Assembly (NCBI RefSeq): GCF_003711515.1
Contig: NW_021167085.1
Location: forward strand, 1,280,575 to 1,344,574
DNA from: Sodiomyces alkalinus F11
Taxonomy: Eukaryota > Ascomycota > Sordariomycetes > Glomerellales > Plectosphaerellaceae
Direction: 5' to 3'
DNA: 64,000 nucleotides
The notes beneath the pieces are model-generated. The model searched no databases, was not told the DNA's origin, and saw only the letters and a list, made by a program, of their open reading frames with translations. Shown here in pieces: positions 33,182-44,887 of the stretch (position 1 is its first letter; each line of letters starts with the position of its first letter). Position numbers and translations under genes: made by a program.

Positions 33182-36100
33182 CTAGTCGTCGAAGTGCGAA
33201 TTGCCGATCATCGGGTCATCGTGCGTATCACTGCTGTCGTTATCGTTCGTGCCCTCGATGCCGCTCATTCGGTTGCCCCGCCGAGGGGCGACGTCTCCCA
33301 AGTCATCCCAATCGTCGTCATCTCGGCGGTGGCCATGAGCATCATGCATATCTTCGTCGTCGTATCGGCGCCTGTCGCGCATGTGATCGTCGAGAGCGCT
33401 CTCGTCCACGAATGTGAAACCTTGGAAGTTGGCCTGGACTGAAGGAGAGAGGGGAGTGGAAGTCGTCAGTCCCTTGGCCAATGCGGCCGCCCTCTCATTC
33501 AAGGATCCGTTGTTGTCCAAGGCATTGGTGAACTCCGGGTCGAAATAGGAGACGTCGGTGGCAGATGACAACTTGGGCTTGAATGGCGGGGTAATCAGCT
33601 TCTTCGAGAGCGTAACCCAGTCGATGTCCTCGAAGAAGAGGTGCTGCTTGAGCTCCTCTGCATCTAATGTCGCGCCAAGTCGGTGCTTGGGGTTCCTGTT
33701 GAGAAGCCCCTTGACAAAATTCCGCCCTTCCTGTGAGAGAGTATCCCTAGGAAACCTCACTTTGCCGAAGGCGATGTTCTTGTACATCTGCTGCGTGTCC
33801 TCCGCATAGAACGGGCTCCACCCACAGCACATCTCGAAGACGAGGACGCCCAGTGACCAAAAGTCCACCATCTTGGTGTAGCCCGACTCGTCGAGAAGTA
33901 CCTCGGGGGCGAGGTACTCTGTCGTACCACAGAACGTGTTCGTCGTATCGTTCTTGGTGAGGTTCGCCTTGGACAGGCCGAAATCACACAGCGCGATGTG
34001 ACCATTGGCGTCGAGAAGAATATTTTCCGGCTTGAGGTCGCGATACACGATGTCGTTTTTATGCAGATGTTCGATCGCGAGAATGAGTTCGGCGATGTAG
34101 AACTTGGCTCGTTTCTCGTCGAATCGGCCCTCTTTCTGCAGGTGCCAGAAGAGCTCTCCGCCCGACATGTAGTCGGTAACCAGATAGAGATCCGAGGGCG
34201 TTTGGAATGAGAACTTGAGGCCCACGATGAACGGCGATTCCGTCATGGCAGTCCGGACGAGAATGTTCCTCTCGCCGACAGTATGGGCGACTTCCTTTTT
34301 CTGGACAATGACTTTCTTCGATAGGACCTTCATGGCATATATCCGACCCGTGTCCTTCTTCCGCACCTGGTAAACCTGGCCAAAGGTTCCCTTGCCGATC
34401 AGCCGAAGGATTTGGAAATCTTCCGGCCCGAAATGTTTGCGATCCGTCCGCTGGTAGGCGGCTTCAACGTATATTTCGCCCGTCGGGGCGTTTTCCGCCA
34501 TGGTGTCGGCATGGCCAGTGAGAGGGTACCACCCTCGTACGGGAGCATCCATCGACGCATTAAAATTGACATGACCCAGGAATGTTTCGCCGCTGGGACT
34601 GTGGTCGTAGACCGAGACATCGACAAGCATATCGGAATCGACAACATCGCTGGCGGCACGTTAGTAAAAAAAAAAAAAAAAATCCGTTTCAGGCGGGACG
34701 GGACGGGCCAGTTCTTGGCTTACAAGGCGGCCTCGGCATCCCACGTCGGACTCGTGAAGGATCGCTTGGGTCGGTTGCGGAAGTTGTTGTAATCGGCAAG
34801 GCTCGTGTTGCTGCTCTGGCGGCTGCGCATGGGGATGGAAACCGGTGGCCGACCAGAGTCGCTTCCCTGGCGTTGAATCGGGATAGCTCCGAGAGAGGGT
34901 GGCGCCGTGGCCTCGTCATCGTCCTCCTGAACAGACCGTGAACCGGCGGAGATGAGCTCGCTCCTCTGGAAGACCGCGATAACGTAGGGGTCTCTAGCCT
35001 TTCGTAAACCTCTCGCCTCCACAATCTTGATGGTGAGCTTTCCTTTGGCAGCAGGAACCTGGGCTCCGCCCGAAGCCTGTGGCGTCTGCGTGGGGCTGGA
35101 CGTCCCCGTCTCATTACTGCTTCGCTTCGATCCCAGCTTGTCTTCCGACTGCGACGGCTGGGCTGACGAGAGTGCCCTTGTGGGCGTCGGCGGACCGCTC
35201 TTGACAACCGCAACTTGTGTTAGCTTTCTGAGCGCATCAAGCGAAGAAGATGTTTCCACGCTGGAGACAACGGGCTTTGAACTAGCTGGGGTATGAGCTG
35301 AAGACGGAGGTGTGGCATGTTGGGAGGACACGCTGGGGTTGGAGAGGTGGGCTGCATGCACAGCTGATGCTGTGACGACGCTTGAAAGGCATGACACCAT
35401 GGGGCTGTAGGTTTTCAGAAGGGCATCAGGTGTGCTCGCCTGGCGGGAAAGGGACCGCGACGGCGAATGCGCAGTAGCGTCCCCTCGATCCCCGCCGCTC
35501 CAGCGGGACAGACTTCTGGTCAGTCGCCCGACCGACGAACATCTGGACATCGGAGGAGTCGGGTAGCCATGAAAGAGAGTCAAGGAACTGGGCGCAGCCA
35601 CAGGCGAGCTACCTCGAAAGTCGTCGTGATGGGGGGACAGTGGAGACAAGGGTTCAAGGGAAGTCATCTTGGGCTTGGAAACGGCCGAGGCCGAGGCACG
35701 CGCAACATCCTCCGACACACCCCTTTCTAATTCACCGCGTCGCTTCTGGCTCATGTCTCGAACCGTCATAGTGGACGAGGAACGACCTAGAACAGAATGT
35801 GTACGAACCTGGCCAAAGTAGCTCATAATACCTGGGAGGCGTCTGTCGTGAAGGTCGGGCTTGGGAGTTGCCACGCCCGAGCGGGGCGTTTCAAAGCCGA
35901 TCTGATCCGCTCCATCGTCGTCAGCCGCTGCTGGCCTGCTGGATTGGTCAACGTTCATGTTCAGCTGAGTGTATATGCTATGCCCAACAGGTGTACTGGA
36001 TGCACGGGATGCACTGTGAATTGGTTGGAGAGGATGGTAGAATGCAGGAGGGCTCAAGCGAAAGCGGAGGCGATGAAAAGAAGTGCAGGGTGCTATGTGT

Positions 36101-37344
36101 GTTATTAGATCATTGACGGGGCCTGTTCGCCAAGGGCGATGGGTCCCTATCAGTGATGACAGCGGGAATGGCCAAGTGCAATGAATGGTAGGCGCTAAGT
36201 AATATGTTGCGTTGCGTAGGTTGAAAAAACAAAAATAAAATAAAAATAAAAATAAAGTTCTAGGTCTATGACGAGAGCAGGGGGCGGAAGAATTTTGGAC
36301 CGATGCGGGAACAGAGGAGGCGGGAGGAAAATAGGTAGATAAAATAATCAGGCGACAGATTAAAAAACCCGAGTAAGAACAATTAGTAGGGAGAAAAAGG
36401 CACAGAGGCAAGTCTGATGCAATAACCTGGTGTAAGCGGCCCACGAGCGACAAAAAGGGATAAAGAGTGATTTTTCATTTCCGGTGGACCTCTCCCCCCC
36501 GCCCCCTTTCGTCAAGCTCTCTCTGGGCGTGGAGAGAGAACTAAAAAGAGAGAACGAGGAAGAATGCACCAGCAGAGCAACCAGAGCTTGTCCTGTGGCG
36601 GGGCCACCAAGAGCGGATCTAGCAGAGGAGACAGGGGTGAAAGGGTCCAAAGGGGAAACGAGCAAAAAAGTCGTGCTTCGTGGCTATGGAGCGAATCAGG
36701 CCTCAACTCGTTCGGGCCGCGGTCACTTTCCGCTACTCCGAGTTTATTATGTTTTACCTAACCCAGACATAAGCCTGGGTCTAGGGATTGTTGCATAGAC
36801 GAGGCCGAGTGCATGGGGGCGGAGCAGAACATGAAAGTAATAAAACGATAATAAACGAGAGAATACCGGGACGGGATGAAAGCATGATGAAGTGGTATTA
36901 TTCATCGAGACCTGGATTCGTCTCAAAAACAGAAAACAGCCAAGCTTGGAGGCCGACAAGGGGGGCAGGAAGGGCAGGGGTGCCACGGGTACTGGAGAGA
37001 AGGTGTAGGGACGGGCTGGCTGCCCGGAGCTGTCCGGAACACCCCAAGGCGGGTGACAGCCGAGGAGTGAACATGAGCAGGGAATGTGAACCAGCGAAGA
37101 AGAGTTGTCTTCAGCTGTGCAAAGAGACCGGGGAAGGGAGGAAAGGGGACGGGCCGAACACGAAATGTGTATTCAAAACAAACGAGATGGTGAAAAAAAA
37201 GGAAACGGCAGATGCCTCATACCTCGAAGTTGAATTGGACACCATCATGGCTTGAGTCGCCCGTTTCAGCAAATCAAAGCCTCCCAGACCTGAGGACGGG
37301 TTGCCCATAGCGCCGTTGGTGCCATGGTCTTTTTGATTCGCCAT
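33182..37344 (-). CDS. SCH9: AGC kinase Sch9 (C2 domain plus kinase), TORC1 effector
   Basis: Core exons are 33182-34649 and the block ending at 34724, joined by an intron (34723-34650) with branch site ACTAAC and a 17-base pyrimidine tract. The block can start at ATG 35958 (MNVDQSSRP), giving 900 aa. I favour a further 5' exon, 37344-37223 (MANQKDHGTNGAMGNP), joined by a 1.2-kb intron to acceptor CAG at 36014. The join is in frame and gives 959 aa. Domains: Ser/Pro-rich N terminus, C2-like segment (GKLTIKIVEARGLRKARDPY), kinase with GKGTFGQVYQVRK, YRDLKPENILLD, DFGLSK, TFCGTTEYLAPE, hydrophobic motif FQGFTF and an Asp/Arg-rich tail. In yeast, TORC1 phosphorylates Sch9, which controls ribosome biogenesis and lifespan. 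The kinase call is firm; the first exon is the uncertain part. Confidence 0.88.
36223..36257. repeat. A-rich (AAAAATA)n tract in the SCH9 leader or long intron
   Basis: Run of AAAAATAAAA-type units, on the minus strand TTTTATTTTT, about 200 bp upstream (intron side) of the proposed acceptor at 36014. Confidence 0.6.
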
Positions 37345-39430
37345 GATGCTCCAGCCGTGACCGCCGTGACCGCCGTAACCGCCTTGACGTGCTTTTTAGA
37401 ACTGATGCTGTTGCTATCGAGGAATGCACACTCTCGTCTCGTTCTGACGATGCTGGCAAACCGACGGCAATGTGGAGACAAGCGAGGACGTGGTGCTGAC
37501 AGAGAACAGAGGCTGGGCAAAAGTCGTGAAACCTCGAAGCCCAAAGTGGACGGGAAGCGGGATGCGAAACGTGTAATTATATCGTGAAAATACGAACGGC
37601 GAATGAATGACCGTTGTTTGAGGGCGATTTTCGCTGGCAGGCAGGGTTGTACGTGTACGGGGAAATGTTTCCAAAAGGGGATGGATGTGGGATGCAGAAA
37701 GTTGGGGTGCACTCAGGCAGGTGGAATGTGTGAATGGTGTGAAATATTGGTCACCGTTGGTAAATAAAGAGGAGGTGTTCGAGTCAGGGTATGGTTCATT
37801 GAGACGGGTGGATGGGCCAGAAGGTCCGGAAGGATGAGGCGTCGGCCCAGAAAACCGCCCTCGAGCTGCTGTGCTCTAAGTGGTCAGAAGCGTTTCCACG
37901 TTCTTACTAAGTAAGGTAAGTTAACCGAGAAGAAAAGCCAATCCGGACGGATTACTCACCTTTCAATTTGCAGGTCTGATAGGCTGGCCAAGTACCTACC
38001 TTAGGTAGGTTATATGGCACCGGTGAAAACCGTGAAATGCCGTAATTTTACAAGGAAGACAGAACCTGGAAGACTCCTAGGGTGGAGAAAATCTTGGGGT
38101 TGTTAGTACACTATAGCATGGGATGCCGATGTCGGATAGGAGAGAGTCGGAATGGATAGGAAGAAAAAGGACATCCCCCAGCGTGCGTTAATAAAGGATT
38201 GCGAATCGAATTCCACCATTAAGAGGCTATGTTGAAGAAAGAGGTTCGGGCGAGTACTATAACGAAACGACTTTGGTCAATCAGGTCTGTGAACCCCCGT
38301 AGTAGGAGCGGGGGTCCTTTGGCGGGGGTCCGCTGGCGGGGTTGTTTCGGTCTACCGAGAAGCGCACTACATAAGGTACAGTACAATAGTTGGAGGCTAC
38401 ATAATGCCACTACGAACTAATGTCTAAGGCGAGGTAGTACTTGTCGTTGAGAGAGGAGTAGCAACTCTCTCACAAGCTCCCAGAAGAGGGGAAATCAGGA
38501 AGGCGAAAAAATCATGGAACCAACCACTAGCTAACCGGAGCTGGACGGTTGAGCAGAATGCTTCCCCACCTCCAGCCGGGAGAGCACTGTCCTATTTGGA
38601 CTCGTATCTTTTCTTTTTCTATGTTAGATACCCAAGGTACCTTGGCTGAGCTGAACATGTGAGCATGATACTCCTTGGCTGCTACGGGATACCTAACTTA
38701 TAAGGTAAGTAAGGTATGCATGCTGGTGTCTTACCGAGCTGGATGCCGGCTCAAGCACGTGTCGGTGTCTGACCCGGGACTTCTGATAACTTATTAGCTA
38801 AGGTATCTTAATTAAGGTACGTTACCTTAGTTCGCTGTATCGAGACTGATAAGGCCGCGATCACTCTCCAATTTGTCTGACTGTACATACCTAAGGTAGG
38901 TAGTTAACCAGTCCCTCAGACGAAACGAAGTTTTACTGGCTGGGGATACTTGTTGCGAGTCTTCCAAATGAGACGAGTCTCATAAAAATAACACTAAAAA
39001 AAGGCACGGAGTAAATGCACATTTGATTGTCCGGATATATTGGAATACACAAGTGGATGCTGGAGTTCACCATGAGGTGGTTCGGAGATGGCGAGACTAG
39101 CGTCTTGATGGCATTATCCATCTTCTTGACAGTGAGTGACCAGGTATCCCACAACACGTGAAGTTCAGGTTACTTCAAAGCGACATCATCATCATCATCA
39201 TCGTCGTCATAATACACGTTGCAAATCAACCAACAGGATAACACCACGCCTACATACGTTGGGCCGACTTGACGTCGTTCCCATCTACCCTCACGATGTC
39301 CCAGCTTTCAGTCAACACCCGTCTCACGGATTCGACAGCCCTATTGCCATGCCCCCACCCTTTGAATTTCCCAGATGCTAACCTCGTCTCCCATTTCTAT
39401 CCCAGCCCAGCCATCACAATCAGAGCCAGC
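37345..39430. other. SCH9 upstream region and gene-free block
   Basis: About 2 kb. It holds a short tandem CCGTGACCG repeat at about 37354-37388, TACCTACCTTAGGTAGGT at 37993-38010, a cluster of TAAGGTA-type motifs at 38630-38902, a GC-rich hairpin region at about 38287-38345 and an (ATC)n run at about 39184-39210. No gene with family character. Confidence 0.5.
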
Positions 39431-39949
39431 TTAATATCCAGCCTTTTTGGAGCGTAACACTGCACCATCTAACCAAGACCGTGTTCCCCCCTCCAACGGC
39501 ATCAATGCCAACGGCATGAACCCCGCGATCATCGCCCCCCGTTCCGCCTCGGAAACCCATCCCCCTAGGAGCCGTCCCGGCACAATCCACCCAACGAGGG
39601 CCGCCGTCGCTGCTGTCATGACTGCCGCCACGCAGCAGACCACGGCCCTGAATTTCCAGTCCCGAGGCATCTCATATCGTACAATGATGTATCGCGCGCA
39701 TGCGGCGGCGAGGAGTATTCTCAGGGTCGAGATGAGGACCGTGGTCACAGTCCCGACCCCGGCTTCGGCTCCGGCCCCGGGAACTAACCATAGAGGAAGT
39801 GCCGCGCGGAGATAGGTTAACAGGGCGCTCGTTGTGAGTGTGAGGGCCGTGTAGATTGTGCCCATGCAGATGATAAAGTAGGCTAGGGCGACGTCCCAGA
39901 GTATCTCTAGGACTGATGGAGTTGTTTCGTAAAGTATGAGATTGGTCAT
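39431..39949 (-). CDS. Orphan integral membrane protein
   Basis: 172 aa, one exon, ATG start. Four hydrophobic segments are visible: ILWDVALAYFIICMGTIYTA (about 16-36), LRAALPLWLV (47-57), a stretch VTTVLISTLRILLAAACA (68-85) and AVVCCVAAVMTAATAALVGW (102-121), plus a weaker MIAGFMPLALM near 140. No signal peptide and no motif I recognise. The even hydrophobic spacing and the uninterrupted length argue for a real gene. It lies alone between RNA1 and the SCH9 upstream region. It may be restricted to this lineage. Function unknown. Confidence 0.6.
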   Translation of the reverse strand: MTNLILYETTPSVLEILWDVALAYFIICMGTIYTALTLTTSALLTYLRAALPLWLVPGAGAEAGVGTVTTVLISTLRILLAAACARYIIVRYEMPRDWKFRAVVCCVAAVMTAATAALVGWIVPGRLLGGWVSEAERGAMIAGFMPLALMPLEGGTRSWLDGAVLRSKKAGY

Positions 39950-40505
39950 GATCTTGTAGTTTTGTATCCAGAGAGTAGGGAGTGTATAATGCGAGTCGTG
40001 AATTTGTGACTGCGGTGATATAGATTGTGGATAGGTTTTTTGAGATTGCTGAAGTGATGATTAAAACCTCCAACGTGCACGATACGGTCTTATTAATACT
40101 GAAATTTCCATTATATTGTCCGTCATGGCCTTTTGTCAAGCGCACGATATGGTACGTTTTATCATGCGACAGGGTGGAGTGGCCTGACATTGACGGGCGA
40201 CTTGCGGAGTGGAGCGACAGGTATGACCTATTATTCAAAGCTCTCGAGATGGTCAGCCCACCTCGAACGTCATGCCTAAGCAACTTCTGGGCATTTTCGA
40301 GTGTCTATGAAGCAGTACTCATGGCAATTACGAACAAATACAGCTGTTCAACATTCAATAACCTGGAAGGCTCGGAATTTATTCGAGACACGGGATGATT
40401 TCAGACACAAGCCACTATCGCTCTTAAAGTAAGTTTGGGTATCGTGTCTGCCGTGGACTGCCTCGGCCAAGCCGGGCACCACCTCTATACTCGAAATTTC
40501 TACAT
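39950..40505. other. Intergenic between the orphan membrane protein and RNA1
   Basis: About 550 bp: the membrane protein's upstream side and the RNA1 3' side. No recognisable feature. Confidence 0.45.
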
Positions 40506-41854
40506 CTAAATCTCTGTCTTCTCCAACTTCTTGGCAAGCTCTTCCACCTCCTTGTCCTTGACTTGTACAACAGGCTCCTCCTGGGCCTCCTCGGCCTCCT
40601 TGATGAGAATCTCGGCTCTCTTCTCCGCGGGCAGCTCTACCTCCTCCTCTTCTTCTTCTTCCTCCTCCTCCTCCTCTTCCGAATCCATTCCTTCCAGGTC
40701 GCTGAGGCTATCGAGGCCCCAGCCGTCCTCGTCGACAAGGTCGCCTCCATTCTTCTCCTTGCGCTCTTCGAGCAACTCCTGCAAGGCAATGATGGAAGGG
40801 TCCTCTTCGTCCAGCTTGTTGCCGTTGATTTCAAGTTTCCTCAACGCAGGCAGGGAAGCGGCTGCATGCACGAAGCCCTCGAGAGACTTAGGTGTGATGT
40901 CGTTATACTGCAGTCGGATGGTCTCCAGGTGCTTTTGCTGGCCCTTGGAAAGGGCTTGGGAGAGTAGCATGCTTCCCTTGGCTCCGAGATACGAGTCGCT
41001 GAGGCCAAGTTCCTTCAGCTCCGTCCACGAAGGAACTACTCTGGCCAGCACGCGAGCACCCTGCATAGTAAAGGTGTTGTCTTGGAGGTCCAACACCTGA
41101 AGCCCACTGGCGTGGCCGAGACCCTCGCTGAGGAGGTGCGAAATACCCTCCTGACGGATGCCGTTCTGCACCATCTTGACCTCCTTGATCTTGTTGTGAA
41201 GACTGAAGGCCTTGGCCCACGCGTGCATGCTGCCGTTTTCTAGGCGGTTTCGCCCGCAGATGACCGTTTCGAGGTAGGGAACATCCTTCCCCTCCTTCCT
41301 CGCCGCCTCCTTCTTCGCATGTAGTTCGGAAAGCGCGTCGGCAACGAGAATACCGCAGTGAGGGCCGAGTCCGTTGTTGTTCAGGTAGAGGTGCTGCAGA
41401 GGCACATGGGCGGCAAGGAAGGCAACGAGGGGGGCCTGCGTGTTGATGCCAAAAGCGTTATCGTTGAGGTTGATGGTGTGGAGATTCGGAAGATTGAGGA
41501 TAGACGTCAGAAGATGAGACAGCGCTTCGGGAATTTCGCTCAAAAGACGGCCGGTAAACATGTCGGAAAGGTCAGCAGCCTGGATGACGCAGATAGATGT
41601 CAGTATGTGCACCATCTACTCATGTCGCTTAGTGTGCCAATATAGGGAGAACAGCAACTCCTTACTCGAAGGTTCTTCTTAGTGGCCAAAACTTCACCAA
41701 GAAGTTTGCAAGCTTCTACACCGAAAGTGTTTCCCAGAAGCTGAACCTCCTCGACATCGTTGGATCGCAGCTCCGCGATATGGGGCTCCAAGTCGGCAGC
41801 CGTGTCGAACTTGAGACCCTTCCCCTTGAGGGAGAACAACTTGGTGACTGTCAT
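40506..41854 (-). CDS. RNA1: Ran GTPase-activating protein (RanGAP)
   Basis: Exons 41854-41666 and 41579-40506 (donor GTAAGG, acceptor CAG), 420 aa. It begins MTVTKLFSLKGKGLKFDT. Leucine-rich repeats run through most of the protein (VEEVQLLGNTFGVEACKLLG, LHTINLNDNAFG, LQHLYLNNNGLGPH, LETVICGRNRLENG, LQVLDLQDNTFT, LKELGLSDSYLG, LETIRLQYNDIT, LRKLEINGNKLDEED), spaced as in RNI-like LRRs. A highly acidic segment coded by a GAG tract follows (MDSEEEEEEEEEE, near 40625-40690), then a charged C terminus. RanGAP stimulates GTP hydrolysis by Ran on the cytoplasmic side and so maintains the gradient that drives nuclear transport. Divergent from the Iec1-like gene. Confidence 0.95.
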
Positions 41855-42600
41855 CGTTTTGGCAATGCTATGTGAGATATAATCACACTTAGGGAGGAGA
41901 TTCAGCTGCTAGGCTTGTAACTGCGACGCAGATAGAAGTGTCGAGTGGATAATAATTACTTTGAAAGGAGAAAATCCGCGGGGGAGGGGCAATGCCCAAG
42001 CCAAGGGGCAAAATGTACATACTCCGGACAAAAATTGGTTGGTCCTTTGGGTGACGCCGTAAGAAGTTAGGCGCCTGTTATATTAACACGGCGTACTTTT
42101 GGACTTTATCGTGTCGCAAGAAGTATGTACCTCTCCAATAGTTGTGCTTCTACCTTACCTTATGTACTATCGTTGTGTGTGGTGTTACTAGGAGGTACGT
42201 ACCGATCACAGTACCTAGGTACCTTACCTTATAACCTTGAGATACTAAGAAGTCGCAAATATGGTATTTGCGCCTGCAAGGGAAAAGACACTTCCCAGCG
42301 AGCTCTGGGTCTCGGCGATCTACTGCACTGATTGGTTTTGTCTTCACAATGACTGCCCATTTTCTACCTTCAATATTTGTCTTTCTATAATGAACTGAGT
42401 TCTATCCCCGACCACATTCGTACCATATAGTCTTCTCACTTACCCCCATTCCATTACGCGTTTTGGATTGCGCGATTCCCGCCGTTTACATCCATGACAG
42501 TGGAAGTTTTTCTAAATCGTCAACCATAATCCTACTCTCTCTTTTTTCTAGCTAGGGGATTCTCGACACACGGCGAAACCTCCAAGCGACTTCTTCAGAC
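41855..42600. other. Divergent promoter region of RNA1 and the C2H2 gene
   Basis: About 750 bp. It contains GTACCTAGGTACCTTACCTT at 42211-42230 and neighbouring GGTACGTACC, members of the dispersed palindrome family. A CT-rich run is near 42535-42550. Confidence 0.5.
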
Positions 42601-43873
42601 ATGGTGCTTGCGGCCCGCAAGACGTCCCCATATGAGTCGCCTCTTTCTTCAATGGACACAAGTGACTCCTCCGACAACGAATCGCGGGTGGCTATGGCAG
42701 CCTTTCGCCCAGCCAAGCGACAAAGGCTTGGGGACGGCTCGCCAGCATCATCTGCTGCTGTGCACGACCATTATCACGACCATGACGATGGCCCCGAGCG
42801 AGAGCTGGAGGTAGAGCCAGAGCCAGAGCCAGAACCCGAGGCCGAAGTCGAAGCCGAAGTCGAAGCTGAAGCCGACCCTGAACCAGATCCGCTCGATGGC
42901 ATGTCGGACGTTTCAGAGGACACCGAAGGTGATATCCCGAGTTCGCCTATTAATGCGCGTCTCGACGAAGAGGATTTCCAGGAACAAGTCACCACTTGCG
43001 CTTGGGATGGGTGCGAAGCAGGCGACTTTGGTAACATGGATCGATTGGTAGAACATATCCACAATGTGCACATTGAGAGCAGACAGAAGAAATACACTTG
43101 CGAATGGCTAGGGTGCTCCAGAAAGAGCATGGCCCATGCAAGTGGCTATGCTTTGAAGGCTCATATGAGGAGCCATACTCGGGAGAAACCTTTTCATTGT
43201 TACCTTCCAGGTAAGAACTTCGTCCACGGCGACTAGTTCCTTATGCTAATACGTTGCAGAATGTGACAGGGCGTTTACTAGGTCAGATGCCTTGGCGAAG
43301 CACATGCGCACTGTTCACGAAACTGAGGCTCTCCGCCCTTCCGATCCAGTCCCCAAATCAATGCAGTCCGGCACTACAGGAAAAAGCAAGCTCAAGATCA
43401 TTATAAAGACACCACAATCCCATGCGGCGGGCCAAGACGACTCTATCAACGGAGGAGGGGATGACGGCGAGCTCTCGGCAGACCTTTTCACACCACTCAC
43501 GCAGGAACAAGGCTTCACGCCGGAGGAGCTGGACATGCCCCTCGAGAAACTTTACAAACTGTGTCGATTTCAAGTCCGTTGGGCTGAGGAAGAGGGCAAA
43601 AAGCTGCAAGATGAAGTAAAACGCCTGGAGGCCATATATGAGCGCGAATGGCGGGAGAAGGAGGTCCTGCTTTTTCAAGTCATCCAGAGCGAGGCTGATT
43701 GGAACGAGCGATGGCAGGCCGTTCGCTCAGGGGCAGCAGATGTCAGGCTGTCCAGTGTTCTCGACACCCAGGAAACCGCCGGTGCCTCCTCCACTCCTGG
43801 GGCCGAATCGAGCCAGAAGCCAGAGGCAACCACCACCGTCGCCAATGGCGCGAGTCCTGCACCCTCAAGCTGA
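42601..43873 (+). CDS. C2H2 zinc-finger protein, Iec1-like (putative INO80 complex subunit)
   Basis: Exons 42601-43210 and 43260-43873, 407 aa. The 49-nt intron (GTAAGA to GCAG, branch GCTAAT) splits finger 3. Three C2H2 fingers lie at about residues 132-157 (CAWDGCEAGDFGNM to HIHNVH), 167-193 (CEWLGCSRKSMAHASGYALK to HMRSH) and 200-223 (CYLPECDRAFTRSDALAKHM). Upstream is an acidic tract with Pro-Glu and Glu-Val/Ala repeats from hexanucleotide repeats (42815-42880). Downstream is a helical segment (LDMPLEKLYKLCRFQVRWAE to WNERW). The GYALKAHMRSHTREKPF type and the C-terminal helix resemble fungal Iec1-type proteins of the INO80 remodeller; I am moderately sure. A general transcription factor is the alternative. 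Confidence 0.8.
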
Positions 43874-44461
43874 ACACCGGCGCGATATACCACACGCACC
43901 ACGCATATATTCCATCATTGTTCTCATGGAGGCTTCCCCCGGCCCCTTCGGACAATAGAAGTCGCCGTCTGCCAAGTGGAAAGCAACACCGGGAAGTGCA
44001 AGACGCCCTTTATTGAGACAAGACGGATTCTCTTGTCTTATGGGGCATTCATCCTCGCCGCCGAGAGTTCGAGTTGCCCTTGGACTCCGGATAGCTAATT
44101 GCGAAAACAGGGCCTTTGCTAAACGGGGAAGGACGAAGCAAGAGGCTGACCACCGGGCCGTGTAATATGTATGAATTGGTAAAATAGGATTACTCAGACG
44201 GGGCTGGAGTTAGGCGTCCACATTTGATACATTCGGTACATAGCCATACTTCCTTTACTTCCCTTTCGACATGTTCACACTGTTCACCTTCAAGGAATGA
44301 CTCCACCCTCCTCAGCTCCTCGGCTTCTCCCACTCCTTCCTTTCCTCTTCCTCGTAGCTGTTCTCATGCCGGACTAGTTTGCCGAGCCTCTCTTGTGAGG
44401 CCATGTAACGGGACCGGCCTGTTCCTAACGGCCAGGATGGAGACCCAACAGAGCCCATATT
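43874..44461. other. Intergenic between convergent C2H2 gene and membrane-protein gene
   Basis: About 590 bp of shared 3' DNA. No recognisable feature. Confidence 0.45.
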
Positions 44462-44887
44462 TCAGATGCCCTTCTTCTTCGTGCGATACGACTCGCTATT
44501 CTTAAAAGGGAACCCGCTCGTATTCTTGTCGAACCCCGTCCGCTTGTTGACCCGACTTTTATCACCTGCGAACATAATACACCAGAGCCCGAAGCTGGCC
44601 ATGACTGCACTGCCGAGGCAGCCCGCGGTGTAGGCGGTCTGGCCAGTCCAGTGGAAGCGGCCGTAGCAGTAGAAGGCCGCCGAGGCGTGATAGAGGGTCG
44701 ACACCAGGATCGTTGCGTCCGCGTAGGCCGAGTGAGTAGACCTATCCTCTGTAGTCGCCCCGTTCCCTGTGAGCGGCAGGCTGCCCGAGAGTATGACCAC
44801 TACCAGACCTAATGCGAGAATGGCAAAGCCTAGGGAACGAGCGAAATAGTTCTCGAGTGCTAGATACGGCCATATGAGCTTGTGCGA
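44462..44887 (-). CDS. Small integral membrane protein, 5' exon unresolved
   Basis: An open minus-strand frame runs from an acceptor-like CAATAG (just upstream of 44887) to a stop at 44462, 141 aa. It reads HKLIWPYLALENYFARSLGF, then AILALGLVVVILSG (TM1), ATILVSTLYHASAAFYCYGR (TM2), AYTAGCLGSAVMASFGLWCI (TM3) and a basic tail KKKGI. The first part has no ATG, so an upstream exon is required. The only nearby ATG (44984, MSTLLLAVRES) is out of frame, and joining it would need an intron of about 28 nt, too short for a normal one. The coherent membrane topology suggests a conserved fungal protein of unknown function. Localisation is not known. Confidence 0.65.
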   Translation of the reverse strand, partial: SHKLIWPYLALENYFARSLGFAILALGLVVVILSGSLPLTGNGATTEDRSTHSAYADATILVSTLYHASAAFYCYGRFHWTGQTAYTAGCLGSAVMASFGLWCIMFAGDKSRVNKRTGFDKNTSGFPFKNSESYRTKKKGI

